64,000 bases of DNA from NCBI GenBank assembly GCA_028710895.1, contig JAQTTH010000001.1:186001-250000 (forward strand), given 5' to 3'. The notes under the pieces were generated by a model that had not been told where the DNA came from, did no database searches, and was given only the letters and a program-made list of their open reading frames with translations. Shown piece by piece: positions 44,166 to 53,891 of the stretch (its first letter is position 1; every line of letters begins with the position of its first letter). The stretch comes from Paludibacter sp. GTDB taxonomy: Bacteria > Bacteroidota > Bacteroidia > Bacteroidales > Paludibacteraceae. A program made the translations under genes and the position numbers.

Positions 44166-44607
44166 TTTCCGAAATTGGGAAATTGTCTCGGGACTTTGAA
44201 TGGCTGAATACGGAAGTTGTATTTTAAAGCAACAATACCAATTACGTTGGTAATAACCACATATATTTCCAAGCAGACAACTGGAATTGAGTTACATATA
44301 CACAGCAACTCACAATCTATTTTTACATTAACAAGATGCAAATATAAAATGATTTCTCAAAACAACAAAGAATTATGTAAATTATTTTATAACAATCGTC
44401 GTATTTTTTTTGAAACAGGGCTAAAAATACTTTCTAAAAAAAGCAGATGTCCAACAGAAGAACTATGCAACCACTTATTTAATCTCCAAAAAATTTCAAT
44501 CAACCGGATTAAGACAACAAAAAACACTAATTTTGGCAATTAAAATAGATAGAAAAAATAAATACGCAGTTTCCCCGTTTACAGAGTATTCATCCTACTA
44601 AAAAATA
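44166..44607. other. AT-rich spacer before the ricin-fold gene
   Basis: A decayed sixth palindromic unit near 44166-44200 and then AT-rich DNA. A frame at 44352-44543 encodes a basic, low-quality peptide that I do not accept as a gene. I see no RNA gene. Confidence 0.5.
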
Positions 44608-45111
44608 ATGTCCATGAGAAAACTATTCTTCATTTTTGCATTAAGCCTATTTTCGGTAGGCATTATCACCTCGCAAACCATTATCGGAACTTATGCTATT
44701 CAGAACACAGTTACAAATAAAAATCTCAGACCCTACGATGCCGGCAATCAGAACGGAAACAGGATTGTATTGTACAATCACGTGGAATGGAAGTGTATGA
44801 CGTGGGATTTCGTTCACATTAATGATAACACCTATCAACTGAAAAACCTTTTTACGTCAAAAACCTTTCAGCCCAAAGACACGCCCGCTAAACAAGGTTC
44901 TACATTGGAGCAGCAACCGTTGTCGGGTTCGGCTACTCAGCAATGGGAATTCATTAAGGGAGCAAACAATAATTACCTGATTCGACTAAAAGGAACTGAA
45001 TTGTATATCACAGCTTCGTCGTCGCAAACCAATAGCGATATTGTGTTGCAGCCGGTACAAAAGAATGCGTTACAACAATGGCGCCTGGTAGCACAAAACC
45101 CCGACATGTAA
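44608..45111 (+). CDS. secreted ricin-type beta-trefoil protein
   Basis: A 167-aa secreted protein; the signal peptide is MRKLFFIFALSLFSVGIITSQ if translation begins at the second Met (44614), or two residues longer from 44608. The mature part is a RICIN-type beta-trefoil with QQWEF and QQWRL, two of the expected Q-x-W repeats, and three blade-like segments (YAIQNTVTNKNLRPY, YQLKNLFTSKTFQP, YLIRLKGTELYIT). Such domains bind galactosides or other glycans. There is no catalytic domain. It may be a secreted lectin. Confidence 0.82.
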   Translation: MSMRKLFFIFALSLFSVGIITSQTIIGTYAIQNTVTNKNLRPYDAGNQNGNRIVLYNHVEWKCMTWDFVHINDNTYQLKNLFTSKTFQPKDTPAKQGSTLEQQPLSGSATQQWEFIKGANNNYLIRLKGTELYITASSSQTNSDIVLQPVQKNALQQWRLVAQNPDM

Positions 45112-45138
45112 ACCCCGCCGGTATACTAAACAACCGAA

Positions 45139-45172
45139 AAACTCCCCGATATTAGTTTATATCGGGGAGTTT
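45139..45172. terminator. intrinsic terminator, CCCCGATAT core
   Basis: Fourteen-base arms (45139-45152, 45159-45172) after the ricin-fold gene. The core is shared with the hairpins at 41786 and 43037. Confidence 0.85.
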
Positions 45173-45272
45173 CGGGTTTTCCGCACATCACACTCTGAAA
45201 TGAACTTTTTTAAAATATAACTGTTTTTGTATAAACAGCTTAAAATTTGATAACTTATAAACATTTAAAATT

Positions 45273-46121
45273 ATGAAGACAACACGTTTAACTATCTTGT
45301 TCTTATCTGCAACACTGCTATGCTCGGCAGGCGACTTTAAACAACAAATTGGTATTTCGCTAAAGGGTTCAACAAACGGTATTGGTGGCGATATCTATTA
45401 TCGTCCAATAAAATCAATTGCATTTAAAGCCGGTTACGAAGCATTTAATGCAAGCCTGACAGCTCAAACCCTGCAAAGTTATGTTGGAAGTAATATTGCC
45501 TCCGTTTCGGTTCCAATGCCAACAGGTGGTGATATGAGTTTCGATGTCAATTCGAAGTTAAAAACAGGTTCTTTATCATTTTTGGTAGGCTTTCAGCCAT
45601 TTGGAGGATTATATATCACGGCAGGTGTTGGTACATTTTTATTAAATGCTGATATTTCCGGAGTCCCAACCAATGATTTAAATTTGGGTAGTCAGAATGT
45701 AGCGGGTGTTGGTACAGTGAGTCCGGTTATCCATAAAGATAAAATTGGCAACTTCCTTATTAATCTGAGTCCAACTAATAAAGTTGCACCTTATTTCGGT
45801 ATCGGATTGGGAAGCTTTGTACCGCGCAAGGGCAGAGTTTCGTTTGCATTGGAACTTGGAGCCTATTACATGGGTGCTCCGGTAATATCGGCAACTCTAC
45901 CTACAGGACTTAAATCGGCAAATATCGACTGGGGTTCAAATATAACCCAAAGTCAGCGGGATCAATATTTTGGCACTATCAATGCCGACGTAGACAATAC
46001 ACTAAGTCAATTGCAAACTAAATTAGATGGGCAGGTAGCTGACCTTAATACGCAAATGAAGCCTTTCGCATTTTATCCGGTGTTGAAACTCACTATTGGA
46101 ATCAAGGCACTGGAGTTCTAA
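45273..46121 (+). CDS. putative outer-membrane beta-barrel protein
   Basis: A 282-aa exported protein with a signal peptide (LLCSAGDF region, about residue 19). The mature sequence alternates in the way of a beta-barrel: IGISLKGSTNGIGGDIYYRP, AFKAGYEAF, LSFLVGFQPFGGLYITAGVGTF, PYFGIGLGSF, VSFALELGAYYMGAP, ending in LTIGIKALEF, a terminal strand with C-terminal Phe as needed by the BAM complex. A helical segment (about 235-265) lies before the last strand. Cargo unknown. Confidence 0.8.
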   Translation: MKTTRLTILFLSATLLCSAGDFKQQIGISLKGSTNGIGGDIYYRPIKSIAFKAGYEAFNASLTAQTLQSYVGSNIASVSVPMPTGGDMSFDVNSKLKTGSLSFLVGFQPFGGLYITAGVGTFLLNADISGVPTNDLNLGSQNVAGVGTVSPVIHKDKIGNFLINLSPTNKVAPYFGIGLGSFVPRKGRVSFALELGAYYMGAPVISATLPTGLKSANIDWGSNITQSQRDQYFGTINADVDNTLSQLQTKLDGQVADLNTQMKPFAFYPVLKLTIGIKALEF

Positions 46122-46155
46122 AAGGACACGGAAATCATATCATTATATTCTAATT

Positions 46156-46201
46156 AAAAAGAAGACAGCATTGAATTAAATTTCAATGCTGTCTTCTTTT
46201 T
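46156..46201. terminator. bidirectional intrinsic terminator
   Basis: Twenty-base perfect arms (46156-46175, 46182-46201), with a 6-base loop, A run and T run, between the barrel gene and the converging PorP/SprF gene. Confidence 0.92.
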
Positions 46202-46246
46202 TCTATTTCAACCACTCATCAACTACCGGTTTGTTCTTCTCTCCTT

Positions 46247-47149
46247 TTAATACCAGCAATTGCGGCATTTCCAAATCTTATCGAGTTTATAGGTAATCAT
46301 CAGTTCGTTTGTACCAAGCGAGCTGCGACTAATACCACCTACGTTGTAATCGTAGCTGTACGACAGTTTTAGGTTCTTACTCAAATCAATCCCAAGCATT
46401 AAACCCATCTCGCTCCAGGTACGGTAAAGCAGCCCAACCTGAAATGCATTGGTACCCGGCAAATTGAAGTAACTTGTCATGTTCAACTCCATTTGGTAGG
46501 TGTTAGCATATTGAATTCCACAAATACCATATCCCAGATTTATATAGTTCCGACTATTTTGCTTGTACATGGCATACACAAAATTGGTATTGGCATATTG
46601 CTTATTCAGTGGGTAAAACAACGAAAACAGGTTAAGGCTCGAAGCTCCAATCTTCCACTGATTATTCGTCAGCTCCACACCTACTTCGGCATTAAAGTTA
46701 TTTTCATTAATCAACTTGCTGAATATTTTATCATCGTCAGGAGTCGAGAAATTCACCTGAGATAAGTCATATGACATGTTTTGATACGAAGCGGCAACAC
46801 CCATGTTCAATTTCCAGTACTTGGCAACAGTAAGTGCATAAGCATAGGTAAAATCAATATCGGTAGTCGTTGTATATCCAACATTATCCTGTGCCAAACG
46901 CAACCCAAATTGCGTATGCAAATCTTCGTTATAAAGTGTAGCTGCTCCAAAAAATGTAGTTGGTGCACCGGGGAAATTAAACCACTGCTTGCGGGCTGCC
47001 ATCGAGAAATCCGCCAGGTACTTGTCGTCGATCGATGCAGGGTTGACAAAATAGGTATTGTTCCAATAATTGGTTAAACGAATATTTGACTGCGCATGAG
47101 CAAATACCGCACTTGTAGCTATGACAATTAATATTAGGATCTTCTTCAT
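46247..47149 (-). CDS. PorP/SprF-family type IX secretion outer-membrane protein
   Basis: A 300-aa outer-membrane barrel of the PorP/SprF family that helps secrete and anchor type B T9SS substrates. Signal peptide ends AVFAHAQ (about 20). YFVNPASIDDKY near the N-terminus and LGIDLSKNLKLSYSYDYNVGG near the end are family marks. The last residues, WKCRNCWY, are unusual: a CxxC just before the C-terminus. It starts 5 bases after the giant adhesin gene, the same pairing as sprB-sprF, so it is almost certainly the dedicated partner. Confidence 0.93.
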   Translation of the reverse strand: MKKILILIVIATSAVFAHAQSNIRLTNYWNNTYFVNPASIDDKYLADFSMAARKQWFNFPGAPTTFFGAATLYNEDLHTQFGLRLAQDNVGYTTTTDIDFTYAYALTVAKYWKLNMGVAASYQNMSYDLSQVNFSTPDDDKIFSKLINENNFNAEVGVELTNNQWKIGASSLNLFSLFYPLNKQYANTNFVYAMYKQNSRNYINLGYGICGIQYANTYQMELNMTSYFNLPGTNAFQVGLLYRTWSEMGLMLGIDLSKNLKLSYSYDYNVGGISRSSLGTNELMITYKLDKIWKCRNCWY

Positions 47150-47154
47150 ACTAA

Positions 47155-50100
47155 TTATCGTATAACGGTTACATAACCTGCGTTAGACCTGACACCTTTT
47201 TCGGTGGTATAATACATCAAGAAATAATAGGTATCGGCCGACACAGGTTGGCCTTTATACTTGCCATCCCAACCATCGCTACCATCGTATATCAAAATTC
47301 CATTCCGGTTGAACACCTGTATGTGCCAGCCTTTGAGGAAAATATCATTTTTACCATCACCATTTGGTGTGAAACTGTTTGGCAATGCAACAGACGTATT
47401 CCAGATACGTTTGTTAGCCGTCTCAACACAACCATTGGGGTTAATTACCCTCAGAACAACATCAAAGAAACCATCCTTGGATATTTTATAGGTATGTTGC
47501 AGATCTAAACCATTCCCTTTTTCACCATCACCAAAATCCCATGAATACTGTGAACCCGGAATATCCTGCGTCCATAAATGCAATGGAACCGGATCGGAAG
47601 TCACTTCATTTCTATCGGTCATAATCGTATAGTTATACGAATCGAAATAAGTGGCTGTAAAATTCAAAATACTTGTACAACCCGATTTCGAAGTTCCTAC
47701 AACACTGTAATCACCCGCAGTTTTAATCATAAGGCTATCTCCGGTAGTACCATTGTTCCAACGATACGTTTCAGCACCTATCACATGCAACACCAGTGAG
47801 TCATTAAAACAAATCTTTGGTTCCGGATAGATTGACAACACCGGCAACTGACCTGCATTAATTGTAACTGAATAATTAGTGGTACAGTTCGTACCTGCCA
47901 CTGTGAGCACTACATTGTAACTTCCCGGAGCAGCAAAAGTATGCTGAGGAGTTTTACTGCTGGAAGTTGTTCCATCGCCAAAGTTCCACAGGTAAGTATA
48001 AAAATCATTTACTTCGTCCAAAACAAGTGCATTGAAAATATAAATACGATTGTTGCAATCCTGCAATGCATAATCAATTCCTAACTTTGGAATAGTAACG
48101 TTCACCGTTTTAGTAGTTGTACAACCCAGGTTATCCGACACTGTAAGAACTACCATACCATTTTCAGCCGACTCCATTATTTCATTGTTAGTACCGCTTA
48201 CTGTACCACTCGACCAACTAATCTGATAAGGTGGAATTCCACCCGTTATATGTGCTGTCGAAACCTGTTTAATCTTTTTAGTTGTACAATTAAAATCCAA
48301 CACATCGGTAGTCGACACAACAAGCTGTTGTTGCCTGATAACATTGTATTGTGCTGTTTCCGAACATCCTGAACTATCGGTAACCATCACCGTATAACTA
48401 CCTGCAGGTATATTTACCAAATCTTCGGTTTTGGCACCATTCGACCATGCGTAACTGAACGGCGGCGTTCCACCCGAAACCAGCAGGTTGATAAATCCGC
48501 TATTCGCATTACTACAATCAAATGCATTGATAACATTTGCCGAAAGTGCCAATGGTTGAGGTTCAGCAATAATAAATGTGCGGGTCATATAACAAGGTGT
48601 ACCTGCATTGATTTTTACCGTATAACTTCCCGGAGCCAAATTATTACGGGTAGTACTTGTGTTGCCATCATCCCAAATCACAGTTGTTGCATTTGTTCCT
48701 CCGGTGAGATTTAAATTGATACTACCATTGTTTGCACCGAAACACGAAATACGTTTCACAACCGGAGCAATAGCAAGCTCTGCTGCTTCAGGAATGTTTA
48801 TAAGCAATGTTTTCACACAAAGGTTTGCATCGGTTACAGTAATGAGATAATCTCCTGCCGACAAGTCGGTTTGTGATAAGCCAGTACCTAAATTGCTCCA
48901 TTGTGTTGTGTATGGTGGCACTCCACCCGAAAGTGAAATACTGATAGTCGCATTATTTGCACCTTTACAACCAATAGGAGTTGTTACAGCGGTAATTTTA
49001 ATTTCGGGAGTTTCAGTGATTGTAACCGAAGTGCTGATTGTACATGAAGTACTGTCGGTAACAATTAAATCATATTTACCGGCACGAATATTTTTCAGAT
49101 TTTGCAATGTGCTTGTAAATCCGCCAGGACCAGTCCATGCATATTTATAATCTAAAACACCCGGAGAAACCTGCATCTTTCTACCCCCGCTCACATTCAC
49201 GTCGATTGTACCCAATGCATCACCAAAACAAACATTATTTGTATGCGTAGTTGATATAGCCAATGGCAGAGGATCTGTAAGTGTAAATGATCGTGTCAGA
49301 CTACAAGTTGTGCTATTGGCATTAATTCTCACAGTATAAGTTCCGGGCATCAAATTACTACGGATAACACCGGCTGTTGCATCATCCCATACAACTGTCA
49401 TTGGATTTGTTGCACCCGTAATATTCAGGTTGATGCTACCATCGTTTGCCCCGTTGCAGGAAATTTTCTTCACAACAGGATTGATTGCCAATACAGCCGC
49501 CTCGGGTATATTAATATGAACCGTTTTTTGACAGAAGTTTGCATCGGTAACCGAAACCACATAATCACCTGCGGGCAAATTATTTTGTACCAATCCCGAA
49601 CCTGAATTGCTCCATACTATTTGATATGGTGCTAATCCACCCGAAATGCTGGCAGTGATTGATGCATTGTTTGCTCCAAAACAGCTTATGGGCGTAGTCG
49701 TGGTATTCACAACCAATTCAACCGGTTCGGTAATTGTCACCGTTAAACTCTTATTACAGTCTGAACTATCGGCAACAGTCAAATTATAAACCCCTGCCCT
49801 GATATTTATCAGATTTTGAGAAGTACTTTTAAATCCGTTAGGACCTACCCACGAATAATGATAATCATAAATACCCGGTGACACTTCAAAAGGATTGCCA
49901 CCTGATGTAGTTATTGTTATTGCCCCCTTAGCATCACCGAAACAGGTATTATTAGTCTGATTAACCAACCCTAAAGTCATTACCGGCGATTCGGTAATTG
50001 TATACGTTGCCATTTTAGGTCCACAACCATAAAGATCATTGATTGTTACTGTATAAACACCAGGTCCAAGGTTGGCAATATTTTGAGTAGTGGCAAATGC

Positions 50101-53100
50101 AACATTATCTTTGGTCCAACTATAGGTATATGGCATTGTACCACCTGTGACTTTGATTGAAATCTGACCGTTTGCCGAACCAAAACATCCAACATTTTTC
50201 TTTGTAACAGTTTGAAGAGATAAGTCAGCCGGCTCTACAACTGTATAATTTGTTGTTGATGGGCATAAGCCTGCATCAGTAATAGTCAATTGATAAGCTC
50301 CGGGCTTTAAACCAGTAATACTATCAGGATCATTGGAAGTATAACCATTAGGTCCAGTCCAGGAAACACTGTAAGGTGCTCCCACCTGATGAGGTGTTCC
50401 TCCTGTGATAAATGTTTTAATCACTCCATTACCTGCACCCAGACATGTTACATTGCGAACAGTAACATTGGGTTTAATTGCCGGACTCAACGTTACAATC
50501 ACCTGAAATGGAACACCTACACAAGAACCCGAAGTCGGAGTTACAGTGTATGCTACAGTGGCAGAATTGATTGTATTATTGGTCAGAATTTGACTGATAG
50601 CCGTTTGTGGTAATAATTGCGCGGCAGCACCCGACACTGAATTTACAGGAGCAACCAACGGATCAGTCCAGGTATAAGTTGTTCCCGTTGGAACAATATC
50701 ACCATTCGAAGTAGTAGGAGTAACAGTAAATGAATTTCCACTACAAATTACAGTGTTCTTAGTTGAAATTACCGGATTTGGATTTACAGCAATTGTTGCA
50801 ACGCTCGTGGTTAAAGCTGTTGCACATATTTGGGGATATCCTATAACACAATAATAATACATTGTTCCAACTGTTGAGGTTGAAGGTACATAAGTTGCAG
50901 CCGTGTCATTTACCAATAATGTCCCGGTTGTATTGTCACTAACGGTATTGCTATACCACTGATGCGTTGCTTTACCAAGGCCTCCGGTAACAGTAGCACT
51001 TAGAGTATTGGCGACTTCATCCTTACAATAGATGTGGGATAAAGGTTGTGTACTGATAGTTGGATTTGGATTAACTGTAATGACATAATTTGTTGTAGTT
51101 CCAACGCAATTACCAAGTTTTGGTGTTATTGCATACGTCACCGTTCCCACTGTAGCATTACTGTTTAATATTGTCTGGGAAGGAATCGAATTTGATCCTG
51201 AAGATTTAAAGCCCGTTAGACCAGCTGTTGCTGTTGCAGTCCAGGTAAATGTAGTGGCAGGAGCAGTTGCAGTCAGTTTTACCGAATCAGTTGCATTTCC
51301 GGAACAAACAGTTTGTGCCAAAGTCGTATTTGCCAGTACCGGTATTGCATTTACCGAAAAATCTCTTGTAACAGTAGATGAAACCCCACACTCATTCGTA
51401 ATAGTCAATCTTACTGTATATTTTTCAACAGCATTATACGTTATGTTTCCGGGCGACGCCAAAGTAGACGTAGCTGGATTCCCCCCCGGAAAATTCCATA
51501 AATAACTCACAGAGCTGGGTGTAGAAGTACAAGTTGAAATGAGTGCTGTAGGAGTAATTACGCCGGCACCACAAACATCGGGAATGGTATCGATAGTTAC
51601 TGTAGGTGGCTTAGTTACATTAATCACCTGTGAAGCAGATTGAGTTCCGCATGAATTTGTTGTCGATAACTTAAGCGTATAAGTACCGGGATTATTGAAT
51701 ACAAATGATGGGTTAGCAGAACTTGCTGAACCGCTTGTAATTGCATACGATGAGGAAGTTCCGCAATTACTTGCCGTATATACAACCGACCATTGATACG
51801 ACGGAGTACTGCAAGACTTTGATATATCCGTATTATTGGTGGTTGTAACTGAAAACGGAGCACAACCCGAATTCGAACTAAGTGTAAACAGTGGATTTAA
51901 TGTTGGTTCAATACAAATAACAGTGTCTTTTTCGGCAAAACCACATCTGTTACCAACTTTCATCTTTATAGTATATGTTCCCGGGATTGAAAAAACAGGA
52001 CAAATGCCGTTTGAACCGACTGTCCACAGACTATTGTCGGTACTACCATTATCACTTCCCAATGTACCACTCGATAATGTTACTCCATTAGATGGTGTTA
52101 TGGACCATACAACTCTGACACTGGTGCTACAGGTAACTACACCGGCATTATTTATCAAATCTACCGCATCTGTTGACGTATTTGTAAAACAGAGTGGAGT
52201 ACCTGCACAATTGACAGTTCTTGAAACTGAATAATCAGCTTTTGGTGGCATCGACACATAAATAGGAGCTACATTTGCCGACGACTTACCGCAGGGATTA
52301 CTTACAAGAATATTTGCTGCAAAAGCATTAGCATAGGTTTGCCCACCAACAACACTGGTTGTACCACAAGATGATTTATTGAATACATGTGTTATTTGAG
52401 CCGGAGGTGGTTGTGAGAAAACCTGAGGAGTAGAACCATCATTGAATGTTACAGTGTATAATGTACCCGGAGGATTATTTGAAGTTCCATTAATTGGAAT
52501 ACTAAAGATAGAAGTACCGCAGATATCAGTGTTAATGGTATTATCAAGTGTGAAATTCGGGTTAGAACCAACAAATACAATATATTGTTTCGTTACAATA
52601 CAACCATTTTTTCCGATAATAGTATATGTCAAATCCCATCTACCCAACCCATAAGTATGGGTTTTACTGGTCCACGAGGCCACGTTCATATCAGGGGTAT
52701 TATCACCCCATTTAATTATATAATTCGCATTTTTCGACTGTGAAGTTGAGCCATTTGAAAAAGTGAATGTGTAAACTGAATTAGCACAGGTTTTAAAAAC
52801 CGGAATACCATTAAACGTATCGCCTGAGCCAGAACCTAATAAATTTATATTTGGCTGTTCATTTACAGTTATTACAGCCGTACCGGAAGTTGATTGAGAG
52901 GTATTAGTAGCATCATATACGCTTGCAAGGGTATAGGTAAATGTCCCTGCCACATTTGTTGGTGCAGCAATAGTTACTGTACTACTGTTCGACTGAGTTA
53001 CACAAGTCAAATAATTCCCATTATTTATTTTATACGTAAACGTATAAGGAGCTACCCCACCCGACCCTGTGAATGTTATAACAGGCGCTGAATCATTCTG

Positions 53101-53283
53101 ACAAACAGTCGTAGTACCGTCAATTGAGCCACCAACAGCCGCATCAGCTAACCAAACTACACTTGAATTATTACTTACAGGAGCATTGAATAGATTCTGA
53201 TATACATTTATTACTCCAAAAACGTTGGAACAAAAGCATAGAATTATCAACACAAACAATGTTAACTTTGGGTACTGCCTCAT
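47155..53283 (-). CDS. giant SprB/PKD-repeat surface adhesin with type B T9SS domain
   Basis: A 2042-aa secreted protein: signal peptide 1-23, Ig/PKD-like domains about 50-650, further Ig-like repeats to about 935, about ten SprB repeats (about 940-1730; each has a CFGxxNGxI start, PYxxxWS centre and AGxYxVxVTDxxxC end), PKD domains at about 1737-1808 (WNFGDG) and 1890-1960 (WDFGDG), and a gliding-motility-associated type B sorting domain 1965-2042 (PNSFTPNGDGKNDIF). Residues 1108-1340 and 1346-1578 are two copies of the same three-repeat block. The cysteines are paired repeat by repeat. By homology it forms surface fibres for adhesion or gliding; gliding itself is not established here. Confidence 0.95.
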   Translation of the reverse strand: MRQYPKLTLFVLIILCFCSNVFGVINVYQNLFNAPVSNNSSVVWLADAAVGGSIDGTTTVCQNDSAPVITFTGSGGVAPYTFTYKINNGNYLTCVTQSNSSTVTIAAPTNVAGTFTYTLASVYDATNTSQSTSGTAVITVNEQPNINLLGSGSGDTFNGIPVFKTCANSVYTFTFSNGSTSQSKNANYIIKWGDNTPDMNVASWTSKTHTYGLGRWDLTYTIIGKNGCIVTKQYIVFVGSNPNFTLDNTINTDICGTSIFSIPINGTSNNPPGTLYTVTFNDGSTPQVFSQPPPAQITHVFNKSSCGTTSVVGGQTYANAFAANILVSNPCGKSSANVAPIYVSMPPKADYSVSRTVNCAGTPLCFTNTSTDAVDLINNAGVVTCSTSVRVVWSITPSNGVTLSSGTLGSDNGSTDNSLWTVGSNGICPVFSIPGTYTIKMKVGNRCGFAEKDTVICIEPTLNPLFTLSSNSGCAPFSVTTTNNTDISKSCSTPSYQWSVVYTASNCGTSSSYAITSGSASSANPSFVFNNPGTYTLKLSTTNSCGTQSASQVINVTKPPTVTIDTIPDVCGAGVITPTALISTCTSTPSSVSYLWNFPGGNPATSTLASPGNITYNAVEKYTVRLTITNECGVSSTVTRDFSVNAIPVLANTTLAQTVCSGNATDSVKLTATAPATTFTWTATATAGLTGFKSSGSNSIPSQTILNSNATVGTVTYAITPKLGNCVGTTTNYVITVNPNPTISTQPLSHIYCKDEVANTLSATVTGGLGKATHQWYSNTVSDNTTGTLLVNDTAATYVPSTSTVGTMYYYCVIGYPQICATALTTSVATIAVNPNPVISTKNTVICSGNSFTVTPTTSNGDIVPTGTTYTWTDPLVAPVNSVSGAAAQLLPQTAISQILTNNTINSATVAYTVTPTSGSCVGVPFQVIVTLSPAIKPNVTVRNVTCLGAGNGVIKTFITGGTPHQVGAPYSVSWTGPNGYTSNDPDSITGLKPGAYQLTITDAGLCPSTTNYTVVEPADLSLQTVTKKNVGCFGSANGQISIKVTGGTMPYTYSWTKDNVAFATTQNIANLGPGVYTVTINDLYGCGPKMATYTITESPVMTLGLVNQTNNTCFGDAKGAITITTSGGNPFEVSPGIYDYHYSWVGPNGFKSTSQNLINIRAGVYNLTVADSSDCNKSLTVTITEPVELVVNTTTTPISCFGANNASITASISGGLAPYQIVWSNSGSGLVQNNLPAGDYVVSVTDANFCQKTVHINIPEAAVLAINPVVKKISCNGANDGSINLNITGATNPMTVVWDDATAGVIRSNLMPGTYTVRINANSTTCSLTRSFTLTDPLPLAISTTHTNNVCFGDALGTIDVNVSGGRKMQVSPGVLDYKYAWTGPGGFTSTLQNLKNIRAGKYDLIVTDSTSCTISTSVTITETPEIKITAVTTPIGCKGANNATISISLSGGVPPYTTQWSNLGTGLSQTDLSAGDYLITVTDANLCVKTLLINIPEAAELAIAPVVKRISCFGANNGSINLNLTGGTNATTVIWDDGNTSTTRNNLAPGSYTVKINAGTPCYMTRTFIIAEPQPLALSANVINAFDCSNANSGFINLLVSGGTPPFSYAWSNGAKTEDLVNIPAGSYTVMVTDSSGCSETAQYNVIRQQQLVVSTTDVLDFNCTTKKIKQVSTAHITGGIPPYQISWSSGTVSGTNNEIMESAENGMVVLTVSDNLGCTTTKTVNVTIPKLGIDYALQDCNNRIYIFNALVLDEVNDFYTYLWNFGDGTTSSSKTPQHTFAAPGSYNVVLTVAGTNCTTNYSVTINAGQLPVLSIYPEPKICFNDSLVLHVIGAETYRWNNGTTGDSLMIKTAGDYSVVGTSKSGCTSILNFTATYFDSYNYTIMTDRNEVTSDPVPLHLWTQDIPGSQYSWDFGDGEKGNGLDLQHTYKISKDGFFDVVLRVINPNGCVETANKRIWNTSVALPNSFTPNGDGKNDIFLKGWHIQVFNRNGILIYDGSDGWDGKYKGQPVSADTYYFLMYYTTEKGVRSNAGYVTVIR

Positions 53284-53752
53284 AAGTCTTGCTTAACTTT
53301 AATCAAATTTTGATCAAGGGTATTTAAAATAAAAAAACTAAATATTATTCAAATATAGGATATCAGGTGACACTCGATACGATTTATTCATCTGATTTTA
53401 AAACAATATTTATGACCTAAAAAATGGAAACAAAGACAATGTGTAAAATTATCAGCATATCGCAATAGATATTTACACTCATATTTGCTCACAAAAATAC
53501 TAAATTTGCTAAACAAATTACTACATATTCGGGCATTTTTTACAAAGTGAATGAAGAAATTTAATTTTTATAAAATATTTATGTGTCAAATATACACAAA
53601 CGGGTGGAATTTGTGCAAATTTTATGAACAATCAAACCATGATATATAGAACTGGTATATTAGAAAAAACAATTTATACAAGTTATAATAAAATTCTACA
53701 TCTTTATTTCAATTATCCATTAAACCTTTATCTGTACTCGTAGTCAATACAT
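53284..53752. other. intergenic region between divergent surface-protein genes
   Basis: AT-rich spacer. On the minus strand TATATTTG (complement of 53351-53358) is a candidate promoter box for the adhesin. On the plus strand TAAATTTG at 53501-53508 is a -7 match without correct -33 spacing. I see no gene. Confidence 0.5.
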
Positions 53753-53786
53753 ACAGAAAAACGCTGAATAAACGGCGTTTTTCTGT
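53753..53786 (+). terminator. isolated terminator-like hairpin
   Basis: Twelve-base perfect arms (53753-53764, 53775-53786) with a T run in the second arm, nine bases before the promoter of the next gene. No plus-strand gene ends upstream within 500 bases, so what it terminates is not evident. Confidence 0.6.
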
Positions 53787-53794
53787 TATTAGTG

Positions 53795-53824
53795 TTTGAA
53801 GTACATTTATAAGACATACCTTTG
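53795..53824 (+). promoter_or_regulatory. Bacteroidota-type promoter of the large barrel gene
   Basis: TTTG at 53795-53798, 18 bases, TACCTTTG at 53817-53824. Transcription near 53831 excludes the ATG at 53796 as the start and leaves a leader of about 60 bases. Confidence 0.7.
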
Positions 53825-53891
53825 TTCTAAAATTGTATATTTTCACTTATTCATTTTATTTACAATTTTAATTTATTATTGCACATACATT

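Noticed and set aside
44217-44543. Plus-strand open frame before the ricin-fold gene
   Set aside because: AT-rich, basic, of low complexity, without recognisable domain; it starts inside degenerate repeat DNA.
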